A stretch of DNA of 64,000 nucleotides from Schizochytrium sp. TIO01 (taxonomy: Eukaryota; Sar; Bigyra; Thraustochytrida; Thraustochytriidae): assembly GCA_004764695.1 (NCBI GenBank), contig SMSO01000033.1:1193001-1257000 (forward strand), read 5' to 3'. The notes under the pieces are model-generated. The model worked only from the letters and a program-made list of their open reading frames with translations. It made no database searches and was not told the DNA's origin. A program made the position numbers and the translations under genes. Positions 35,452 through 45,656 of the stretch are shown here, piece after piece. The number at the start of each line of letters is the position of its first letter. Positions within the stretch are counted from its first letter, which is position 1.

Positions 35452-36810
35452 TTAGAACCAATCACCATAGCCCAAGTGTTGCAGGAATCCACCATCAATA
35501 CCCCAAGCAAAGTCAGGCTTGTCACGGCCTTCAGAATAGCCGCAATCATTGCACTTCATAGTACCAAAATGTTTGTATCCCCATCCAACCGTACGGCACT
35601 GACGGCACAGGATCCTTTTTATATACAAGACGAAGCTGAGTGAATTTTCCGTGAACCTCATCAGATAGATCATCTGACAAAGTACGAGGAGATCCGAAGT
35701 TAACGTAGGCCATCTTAGTCAGAGGCCATAGGCTATCCTTGTATAGCACATAGGCGAGCGCGTTGAGAATTCCGGCACCTCGAGAATAACCTGCGAGCAC
35801 AAGACGGTCATTTGAGTTGCACTTTGATTGGATTCTGCTCCAGATCCCACTGCGCATGCTATTATAAGCTTTCACAAAACCATCATAGCCTTCTTCGTAC
35901 TCTTTGTAAGTGCTGCATTGCTTGTACTTGGAGCACCACCACAAGGTGTAGCTCTCACATCCACAGCGTTCGCTGCGAATATTGTAGTTCTGAATGCTCT
36001 TGATGGGGTCAGAGCCTAGGTCAAAGTTTCCTACCCAATCCCCGACTGTGTTTCCACATATTAACAATTTCAATGTTAATGAGACTGTTTCTTTGCTTCT
36101 AAGAAACGACTTTGTTCATCTGTTAATTTAAATAACTTACGCTCGATGGAACTCTCTTCGGCAATTACCCAGCAGATCATTCCAGTGGTACCGTCAGATG
36201 TGCCGTAGATGTTGTCACTAGTGCGATACACTGTAGCTCGGTCACTTTTGTAGGTGACCGCATCCGGGTATGATGTAGTATCAATTTGCTTCCAGCCCTC
36301 AGTTCCGAGGCTATTCTGAGAGCTACTTAGGGCAAGTTCGCGATAGGCGTTGCGTCGAAGAGAAGGGACTGCAAGAAGCCGGCGCGAGTCGTCTTCGCTG
36401 TCGTCGTCACGCAAAATTTTCAGCGATTCCATTATTTCGCTTGTCATGAATTGGTCATCCCATGCCTCTGGGTCAGATTCATACATATCAAGCAAAGTAG
36501 TAATATTCTCACTTGTAAGGTTACCACCAAAAACAGGGTTTCCTTCATCAAGGTAGGCAGCCTTTAGCGTTGCGCGGGCCTGGGTAATGTCTGAAGCATC
36601 AGAGCTAGATGACTCAGCACCTGAATTGCTCTTGGCAGCAGCCTGGCCTCCAAGATAACCAAGTCCTCCAGCAAGACCAACAACTCCAAGTGCAGCAAAT
36701 ATCTTGGCTGCACGAAGCTTCCACCCTTTACCTGCGCTCGCATCATCATGCTCTTGAGATGAGTCATTCCCATGATTCGAGAAGGAGGGGTTCATTGTAC
36801 TCACTTCCAT
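35452..36810 (-). CDS. class-3 lipase-like gene A, membrane-anchored, with a +1 frameshift
   Basis: Two exons on the minus strand: 36810-36141 and 36045-35452. The phase-1 intron is 36140-36046 (GTAAGTT...ACACAG, 95 nt). With the frame restored it would be about 420 residues. It has a short polar N-terminus, one TM helix (near residues 33-55, GLAGGLGYLGG), a linker, then an alpha/beta-hydrolase lipase domain. Nucleophile Ser is in LAGYSRGAG, Asp in YKKDPVPSVP and His near the end (LQHLGYGDWF). The insert CGC...WWCSKYKQC is shared by the family. A CCCC run at 35579-35582 (GGGG on the coding strand) holds one base too many, shifting frame inside the conserved WMGYKHFGTM segment. Nothing else is damaged, so this may be sequence error or a very young pseudogene. 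Substrate unknown. Confidence 0.82.
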
Positions 36811-38547
36811 GATTGCAACTCAATGGTTCAAGACTGGACAGATATGATTATTCAGAGTTCAATTCGAGATTTGCTGCACAGCTTGGCCACCTTTGGGCAC
36901 TCGCAGCTTGAGACACGGTCTTTTGAAGTTTTGCTGACACATTGAATGATGCCACAAGCTTTCCGTCTTTCCGTCAGTGCATTTATTGATATTCAGCAGC
37001 CTGCCGGGTTCATCCACATGTGCATTGCATTCTATGATATGGTATGTATGGTAATCATGTAAGAGAGCAACACCTAATGAGTGAGATTCTGATCATGAAA
37101 GGTATGTTTTAGATCTTTGGATCGTTTGCTGATAACAATTCCATTACTATACGGCACCCTCAACTTGGAATTACGTTTATTCCATAACAAAGATCTATAC
37201 CCAAAAGATTGGTCAAGCAAGTATCTATAAGCCGTTCCTTATTTAATTTTTATCAAAGTAATGTAGGTAGTCTTTGGCATCCACTGGCACGCGGCGTATG
37301 CATTTTTTTCCAATTTTTCGCTCTTAGTAAGTACCTACCTACCTACCTCCAAAGTTCTCAGAATCTTCGCAGACTCTCCGCATCAGTATCACATTTCATG
37401 GGGAAAGATTGCAAGTAGCAGAACTTGTTCCCGTACTCCAGGCCTCGCTGCTACCGTGGCCTTGCGGTAGCTTCGAGACAACGACTTTTAAAACCCTGGC
37501 AATACATTACTTCACATATGAGCATGAACGCCTTGGTATGGACGGCACGGCTTTTTTCGGGAGCGCAGCTCGCTCACTATGCCTCTTTTGTTTTTTTCCT
37601 TTTAAAAAAATAAACAAGCCTAGATAGTAGTTAGTATATACGAATTAAAGAGAAATTTCATCCATCGCTAGTTGACCCTCTTAGTTCGCACCGCAGTAGG
37701 TAGGTACTAGAAGTAGTGAGAACTTTCTCTCTAACGACTTAAGACATCGTTAGGGTGGTTCTCTCTCTTTGTTCGTGTTTCCCTATTTCAACTGTCCATT
37801 TGCTCTGCTAAGAAACTGCTATCATATGATTGCCACTGGCTAGATATGTAATTCAAACTAACCTTTCTTTATTTTTACTTTTTATTTTAAAATTAAAAAT
37901 TAATTGAAAATTGACTATTGTTTTCAATTTTAGGCTTACAACAAGCATTCGAATTCATTGCTCCGCGAACTCAAAGTTTGCTACAACTTGAGGGTGGATT
38001 CTTGTACGACACCACCGATACTTCTCCTTGCTCCTCGAATGCATGCATGGGCATTCCCCATAGTAATCCGTGCAGAAAGAAACGGACTGGTTTCAAGGCC
38101 GGCGGGCGGGAAGTACAACTTAAGTTCCAACTACATGAAATCCCTCATATCCTCCATTTCTCAAAGAAATAAAACAATGAAAACTGCAAGAATACTCGAA
38201 TACTGCTGCTTCGTAGTCCTGGAATCCTTCGATCTTTGCGGTTTCCAAGATCGCCAACGATCCGGACTCTCTGCTTGCGAGTAGGAAGTGAAGTATGGCA
38301 CTCGATCTTAATTGGACAAGCAAAACACGCACACGAAAACAACCAGAGGGAAGTTTCTCCGGACCTTGGCACGTGCTTACCTACAACTGCAAAAAACACT
38401 GAGACTGACAGGTCTCCGGGATTTTGAAGTTTGCCAGCAGGCTCCAATCCTCCCGTTAACGCCCAAACTAGTCAGTCCATACTTTGGGCGCGCGCCCATT
38501 ACGAGCTGCAGCCTGTCTCAATTTAACGAGTACGAGCAGGAGCACGT

Positions 38548-38794
38548 GCTTTGCTTTGCTTTGCTTTGCTTTGCTTTGCTTTGCTTTGCTTTGCTTTGCT
38601 TTGCTTTGCTTTGCTTTGCTTTGCTTTGCTTTGCTTTGCTTTGCTTTGCTTTGCTTTGCTTTGCTTTGCTTTGCTTTGCTTTGCTTTGCTTTGCTTTGCT
38701 TTGCTTTGCTTTGCTTTGCTTTGCTTTGCTTTGCTTTGCTTTGCTTTGCTTGTCATGCTTTGCTTTGCTTTGCTTTGCCACGCTTTGCTTTGCG
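38548..38794. repeat. (TTTGC)n pentanucleotide microsatellite, about 40 pure copies plus a degenerate tail
   Basis: Pure GCTTT/TTTGC repeats run from about 38548 to 38751, then interrupted copies to 38794. Because 5 is not a multiple of 3, every frame reads a five-residue repeat (FALLC on plus, KQSKA on minus) without stops, which creates overlapping spurious ORFs. Confidence 0.97.
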
Positions 38795-39951
38795 GTCCCA
38801 AACACGACAAGCTGTCTCCACGGAATCGTGAAAGCAAATGCAGGTTACATGCAAATGCCGGGCAATTCCAGTCATTTCGCATGCACGGATTGGCCCTTTC
38901 AGCGAGAGCTGGCGCGGCATCAGCTGCCGGATGCTGGCATTGCTGTTGCGCCACCGCCAAAGGACTCCGGCACAGACCAACAACGCCACGAGCTCGGCCT
39001 GACGGGAAGGGAACGAAAGCCTGCAAAGGCTCTGGAGAACTCTATCATAAAACTATCTATGAGAGAGTGGAAATCTGCAAAGATGCCCACCTGCCTACCT
39101 ACTTTCGTATTGAGACTTACAGCTGCAATGCAACAACGGTGACTCGATCAGCTCGAAGATTACTGTAAAGAACCCTTCGCAGATGAGACAGCGACTCGGG
39201 CCTTGGCAGCCAGAGGCGGTTTGAAGGAGGCTCGGAGCTTTGAAATTGCAAACTTGAAGGCATTGGAATCGCGGTCCGGCTGCGGCGGGTGCGAGATTCG
39301 TCGTGCCAATCAGACCCACAGACGGTCGGGAATGTGGAAGTGTGGGCTCGCGCCATTCTTTTTCACTGAAAAACAACCGCGGCCAGGACCGAGCAGGCAG
39401 ACCCTGAGTGGCTCTTGGTTGGCCTATCTGACCCTCGTGCAATATATCATGATGGATCCCGTCGAGACGGTTGCTGCGTGACACTGTTTCATCCCCATGG
39501 AAACCTTCTGATGCCCTTGTTTCAGGTCGCGAAGAAGAAGGTGCGCAGTTAAAGTTGCTTTGCTTTCTAAGCTTGCCTCTTTTTTTTTTCTTTTTCTCCA
39601 CATTTTTTTCACTTTTTCCCAAAATATTTTTTCCTCAAAGGCCGGAAAAGAGATGTTAGCAGTAGTAGCCAACTCTCGCAACTCCTTCAATATTTGATAA
39701 TTTTCTTAACTGGGTAGAAACTGAGGCCAAAACAATCAAGCAAGCAAATGGTAGCAGCCACAGTATAGAAGTGGATGTGTCAAAGCAGTACAAAGGAGTC
39801 GGCGAAGTACCTACCGAGCAACCAATTACGCAGGGGAATGAACATTCTTTCAGGTGAGTATGGTTTCTGGAGAACTTAGAGCAGGCTGCTGCTCTCTACA
39901 GTATCTGGGAAGGCCAAGGTGTGAGATCACTTTAGCACATGATCGAATTCA

Positions 39952-39987
39952 CTTTTCTTTCTTTCTTTCTTTCTTTCTTTCTTTTTC
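39952..39987. repeat. (TTTC)n tetranucleotide microsatellite
   Basis: About eight TTTC units embedded in pyrimidine-rich DNA. Confidence 0.9.
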
Positions 39988-40521
39988 CCTTTCTTATAGG
40001 ATAAATTTCTCGTTCTTTTCTCTTACACGAGGTACTACCTACCTACCTAGGAGACTTCTGTACTGGCCACTCGTTGTGATCGAAGAATGCCGCGCAATAT
40101 TTTGCAGGATTTTACTGGTGCCGAATACAACGTGAAAATCTTGCGCCTTCACTGAGATTATATGGGTTTATCTAAATTAATTATTATATTTTCCCTTAAT
40201 TCAATGAACAATGTGCTTGGTCCGAGACGCTATCACTTACATGGGAAACGCGGGATAGATATGCGATTGGAAATTCGTGGTTGAACTCATGCCGATTTAC
40301 TTGGAAATAACAAGGGGATGCGCCTGCAAGTGATCATAGAGATGAGAACGCTGGAGGAAATGACAAATAAAACAATACTTTAGAACAACTGAAATATTAG
40401 AAAGAGAAGAAAAACAAAAGAGTTGCCTGAATTATACCTGGGCAACAACAATAAGAACCATTTGACTTCTGTATCGAAGAGTCAAGGTTCTGGCGCAAGC
40501 ATGGAGTTCTGCTGCTCAGCT

Positions 40522-41911
40522 TTAAAACCAGTCACCGTAGCTGAGATGGTCCTCAATGCCGCCATCAACAAACCAGGACCAACTTGGTGCATCGCGACTT
40601 TCAGTGTAGCCACAGTTGTTGCATTTCATAGTACCGAAATGCTTGTAACCCATCCAGCCATAAGGAACCGAAGGAATGGGATCCAACTCGTAAACAAGGC
40701 GTAACTGCTCAAACTGCAAGTGCACCTCGTCAGAAAGATCATCACCAAGAGTACGCGGAGAGCCAAAGGTTACAAGTACAGTGTTGGTGAGGTTCCACAG
40801 ATCATCCTTGTAAACAATGTAGGCCATTGCATTCATGATACCGCCACCGCGAGAGTATCCAGCAAGCACCAAGCGATCATCAGTGCTGCAGTAGGTTCCC
40901 ACATTCTCCCAGATATCGAGCCTCATGGAGTTGAAGTTCTTCACAAAACCATCGTAACCATCGTCGTATGACTTGTAAGTTTCGCAAAGGTTGTACTTGG
41001 AGCACCACCACCAGGTGTATTTTTCACAGCCGCAAGACTCATCACGAATCTCATAGGTAGCAATGCTCATAAGGTCCTCGTCACCAACATCCAAGTTGTT
41101 AACCCAATCAGTCACTGTGTAAAGAAAAATCCAATTTGTATGTGGTAAAACGTGTTAGTTAGACAACTCAAGCAAAGGCGAAGCAAACCGGTCAATTCGA
41201 CCAAACTTACGACTGGTAGAGCTGCTTTCCTCAGCAATGATCCAGCAGATGTTTCCCGAAGTATCACCTTCGGTACCGTAGATGTTGTCTGTTGTCTGAT
41301 ACACAGTGACCCGATCTCCATCGTAGGATACAGCGTTCGGGTAGTCCGTAGTATCAATCTGATACCATGCTTCAGTACCTAATGCTGTCTGCTCAGTGCT
41401 GAGCGCAAGCTTACGATAGGCCTCGCGGCGCAATCCTGGGTTGGTCAGCAACCTCACGAGACTCAGAGTACTCGGAATCACGAAGAGCTTTGAATGCCTC
41501 CATAATTTCTGTCGTCATAAATTGATCATCCCAAGAATCAGGATCCTCTTCATATAATTCGAGGAGGGTGGTAATGTTGGCACTGGTGAGATTGGCAATT
41601 GCAGGGTTTGTTGGATCAAGGTATGCTGCATTCAAGACAGTGTAGGCCTCTGCCGTGGCTGACGAGACATCACTAGAGTCCGATGAAACTGTAGTGGATG
41701 AGCCGCTTGAGTTTGAGTACTTGCCAGCGACAAAGCCAACACCAATTGAGACTCCAAGTACGCCAAGCACAGCAAATGCCTTCAGCGCTTGCTTACGCCA
41801 GGAAGGCGAAGCAGATTCATCATGCGCCTTTTCAATTTGCAAAGGCTCACCTGCGAACGTAGGATTTCCTGCGACGATCTCGCTGCGATGATTAGAACTT
41901 AGTGCTGACAT
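40522..41911 (-). CDS. class-3 lipase-like gene B, membrane-anchored, with a frameshift in exon 1
   Basis: Exon 1 is 41911-41211 and exon 2 is 41114-40522. The phase-1 intron is 41210-41115 (GTAAGTTTGG...ACACAG, 96 nt). It encodes about 430 residues if frame is restored. A TM helix follows SWRKQALKAFAVLGV, then a Ser/Thr linker and a segment NLTSANITTLLELYEEDPDS also found in gene A. The lipase domain has LAGYSRGGG (GYSRG elbow), YELDPIPSVP (Asp) and EDHLSYGDWF (His). At 41452-41453 the coding strand reads GAGGTT where the paralogues predict one fewer base, so the frame changes in a linker between SEYSESR and LLTNPGLRREAYRKLALS. Both sides align well to paralogues A and C. Either a recent one-base insertion or sequence error; no GT-AG intron explains it. 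Confidence 0.82.
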
Positions 41912-44270
41912 GATTGCAACGCACGTGTCCTTCTAATGAAGGTATCTATCGGCGTCTTAACTCTTTGAACTTGTCTTTTGATCACCAAGTTTAGGATTTG
42001 CTGAGCGACGTCCTGGCATTGCCACGATCACGTTCTTTGATTATAACTTTGAATGGTCTATTTATCCATTTCCCTATTTACTGCTACTTTTCTTTATCGC
42101 GCTTCCACCTTTAGAGTGATCTGCAGTTGTTTCGGAGGATAGCATTTCTCTATAAATACAAAATGAGTGCTGCCTAGTTAGGAGGTGCGGCACGTGAATG
42201 GTGTTCAAGACACATTCCTACCTGCCACCTTTTGATCTGATGAACGGATGCATCGTGTTTTGGGAGCACACAGAACTACTTACAAGTAGGACTAGGTAGG
42301 TACTATTCGAAAAGTCATGAACTTCGAAGTTGTGTGATAGACGCCGCCAAGTGCCCAGTATGGCATGGCACTTGCAACAGAAAGACCTGGTTGGTAGCAA
42401 GGTTGCGCTGAGAGAACCACCTTCGTTTGTTTCTGATCAAGGGCTCCAGAGTTCTCTCCCTTACATGCATGAGGCGGGCCCGAACTTTAGCGAGGAGACC
42501 ATATTTTACGTGCCAGGTATCGAACGTCTTTTCTTATGTCTTCCTCTTTCAAACCCTAGTGGTAGGAACAGTCTTACAAAAGTCCAGAAAAGGGCCACGG
42601 GTCTTCAAATTATCAAGAAGTACTATTTAAAATTAAAAAGTTTGATATCTTCCCAAACTTTTCAGCAGCAACTTGAAATTATAAATCATCATGATAATCT
42701 TTGGCATGATACGGCTCAATCGTACAGAAGAGCTAAACTGCAGGCGCTGCCTGGTCCAGGCTTTCACGTTAGTACGCCTACTTGACGGTGTTTGTTGGCA
42801 TGACGAAGTACAAAATACAGTTGCACACCATCACTCTATTACTGCTACGATAAGTAAGTCTAGCTACCTTTTATTTAGGAGTGCCTTCTTGCTTACTTGC
42901 TAGCTTATCACCCAAGAAGCAGGTACTAGTACCCGTTATTAGTGAGTACTATCAAATCTACTTTGTCAGTGATATGTGGAAAACACATTTTTCAGGCGCA
43001 GTGCAATCTACGTACTAATACACACTCATATTTATCAACATGCGATGCCAGAGAAATAATTATTTAACTTCTCACAAGCTAAAATCCAACTTTAATATGG
43101 CGCCGTCGACTGAAATGAGGAGGCTGCATCGAGACTCAGCCGAAGGAAAATTGCCAGAACATGGCATGTGCCGCTACATACAGGAAACTTTGGTATCTAG
43201 GTACAACTGAAACCGTGGCATGATGGACTTCACGCAGGAGATTCGGTACAAGCTGCTAGGGTCTGTATAAAAGATGTACGTCTGCTGCCGAAAATGATAT
43301 ACCCACTCAGTACGACCTGATGTGCTCCCAGCTATTCTGATCCTTGCTCAACTCAGTCTTTTCGGATCTTCAAATATACCCACTGAATCCTCCCGTGCTA
43401 TTAAAGATTTATTTTTTAAGACTTTGTGGTACGATTTCCATGGATCCTTACATCTTAGCAGGAAGCGACCATTTAACAACCCAAGTCGGGAGAGAACCTG
43501 CTCCGTGTCTTCGGTGCTAAGGCGGTAGATATTGATACTAGAATAGCGAGCTCAACAGACTTGGACGCCACTTATTCTAGCATAGGCACGTTGGCTTCAG
43601 ATGCCGACTACAACGATGAACTGTCTCTAGAGGTAGTAGTGAGATGTCTCGCCGATCTTCAGTTCATACAGGTTGCAACGACAGAGTAAACAGTGCTCGT
43701 GAAAGAAGATTTGGGCGTGTGTATGTGTGCAAAAGAACTATCTTCATGTATGATCTTAGTAGCTCCCTAAGAAGGGTCCTAACGGTACTTCCCTTGAGCT
43801 TACGAACGAATCTTGCCTCGCAATGATGGTGCCGTGCCTCCTATGTGGAGGAGACCGTCATAAGGTTGTTGTGAACCTTCATGGTTTGTCAGGGATAGCG
43901 TTGAGCTCTGGAGTTTAATAGAAATACTTTCTTCAAGCTGTCTAATAATAGTCAACACTAGGTTAGTCTCAAAAGGGTTAAGATGCTAGATGAACATTTT
44001 TTTTCTCGTCTCAAATCATTAACAATGAAAAGCGTTTTTTGCAACTTAGAAAGGAAACAACAAAGAACATAATGATAGATAATCCTATGGACTAGTTTCA
44101 TGCTTGCATTCAAGGAGGACATGGTATTGAAAGGAGGAAATTAAAAGCAGAAGGCGCTGAAGAAGGGGGGGTGAAAGATTCACGCCACTTGCTCTGCCAA
44201 GCTGAAATTAAGCACCAACTTGAACAAAGGCTGCGCACTACATGTGAACACTGAACAGAATATTGTAGGG
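41912..44270. other. 2.4 kb spacer; no convincing gene
   Basis: An open frame with an ATG at 42360 runs 141 codons to 42785 but has no recognisable domain and overlaps no conserved feature. TAGGTAGGTAC occurs near 42293-42303. It should contain the promoter of gene B and the 3' end of gene C. Confidence 0.55.
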
Positions 44271-45656
44271 TTAGAACCATTCGCCGTAGCTAGTATGATC
44301 CCCAATGCCTCCATCAATAGCCCAGGAGAAGCTCGGCGCATCTCGACCCTCTGTGTATCCGCAGTTGTTGCATTTCATCGTGCCGAAATGCTTGTAACCC
44401 ATCCAACCGTAAGGGATCGACGGAACAGGGTCTTTCTCGTACACAAGACGAAGTTGCTCAAATTGCCCGTGAACTTCGTCGGAGAGACTGTCCGAGAGAG
44501 TTCGCGGCGAACCGAAATTGACGTATACCATCTTGCTTGCGGTCCAAAGAGAGTCCTTGTACATGACGTAAGCAAGGGCATTCAGAATGCCAGCACCACG
44601 AGAGTAACCAGCCAAAACAAGGCGGTCGTTGGAACCGCAGGTGGACTGGATGCGGCTGTAGATGGTTAAACGCATTGCATTGTAAGCCTTAACAAAGCCA
44701 TCGTACCCCTCCTCGTACTCCTGATACGTGCTGCATGAATAGTATTTTGAGCACCACCACCACGTGTATGTTTCACAACCACATGCCTCGGCCTGGTATG
44801 TGTACTTCTTGATGCTCATAATGTTGTCTGAGCCAGTATCAAGGTTGGCTGCCCAATCCGCAACTGTATTTTGTTTAAAAGAAATGCTCATATGTCAAAG
44901 TTAGGTACCACAAAGTGCATTGTGCATGGATGCACATATTTCCCTCTATGTATATGAGGTTTCCTCTCTACACTTACCATCTCCACTCTCCTCTGCAATA
45001 ACCCAGCAAATGTAGCCTGAAGTTCCGCCAGACGTGCCATAGATGTTGTCTGCCTTACGATAGACGGTCGCACGGTCACTTTCATAAGTGATCTCGTTAG
45101 GGTAGGTCGTGGTCTCAATCTCACTCCACGCTTTTGTTGCCAATGTCGTCTGGCTTGAGCTCAAGGCTAGCTCTCGGTACTGGTCTCGACGGAAAGATGC
45201 TATAGATCCAGACGTCTCGCGCAGTTCACGGGTCTGGCCTTGCTCGTTGTCACGCAGCGTCTTTAAAGCCTCCATAATCTCAGAAGTCATGAATTGATCA
45301 TCCCAAGAGTCAGGGTCTGCTTCATATGTATCAAGAAGCTCGATAATTTGAGCAGCAGTCAGGTTGCTTGTAAAAGCAAGGTTACTTTCGTCTTGGTAAG
45401 AGTACTGCAACGTTGCCTGGGCCTGCGCCATAGCATTAACTTCTGCTGTGGTGCTGGTGCTGCTGCTTCCAGATGACTGATTATTCGCTGATTTCCGGCC
45501 AGCTACAAAGCCAATGCCGCTGACAAGGCCTACAACAGCAATAAACGCGAAAGCACGGAGTGCTGTCTTACGCCAAGAAGACTTGGGCTCATTTTGAGTC
45601 CCTGTAGATTCAGTCATATCTCCTTGAAAGGATGGATTCTTCACAGTCACTGACAT
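44271..45656 (-). CDS. class-3 lipase-like gene C, membrane-anchored, intact
   Basis: Exon 1 is 45656-44978 and exon 2 is 44863-44271. The phase-1 intron is 44977-44864 (GTAAGTG...ATACAG, 114 nt), giving 423 residues. The frame extends upstream only through a TTG (45683), so the ATG at 45656 is used (MSVTVKNPSF, alignable with gene A). One TM helix at about 32-53 after KSSWRKTALRAF suggests a type II membrane protein with the lipase domain outside or in a lumen. Predicted triad: Ser314 (AGYSRGAG), Asp371 (YEKDPVPSIP) and His416 (GDHTSYGEWF). The Cys/Trp cluster ACGCETYTWWWCSKYYSC and MKCNNCGY are likely disulfide sites. The usual FRGT/FRGS oxyanion segment of class-3 lipases is replaced by IAEESGD just before DWAANLD. 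Substrate unknown. Confidence 0.88.

Larger units (their letters stand above)
36811..40521. other. 3.7 kb spacer rich in microsatellites; no supported gene
   Basis: Includes TACCTACC tracts (37332-37349, 37696-37707, near 39091, 40036-40050), a long TTTGC array, poly-pyrimidine runs (about 39570-39640) and a TTTC tract. Open frames of up to 276 codons at 38.3-39.2 kb are artefacts of the pentanucleotide repeat, which contains no stop codon in any frame on either strand. Confidence 0.65.

Noticed and set aside
38312-39168. Long overlapping open frames of up to 276 codons on both strands
   Set aside because: They exist only because the TTTGC array has no stop codon in any frame; flanking parts show no domain.
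41440-41460. A tiny intron explaining the frame change in lipase B
   Set aside because: The only nearby GT...AG pair (17 nt) does not restore the frame seen in the paralogues and is too short to be spliced normally.
42360-42785. 141-codon plus-strand frame with an ATG
   Set aside because: No recognisable domain, ordinary for AT-rich spacer of this length, and no supporting signals. Kept only as a note in the spacer entry.
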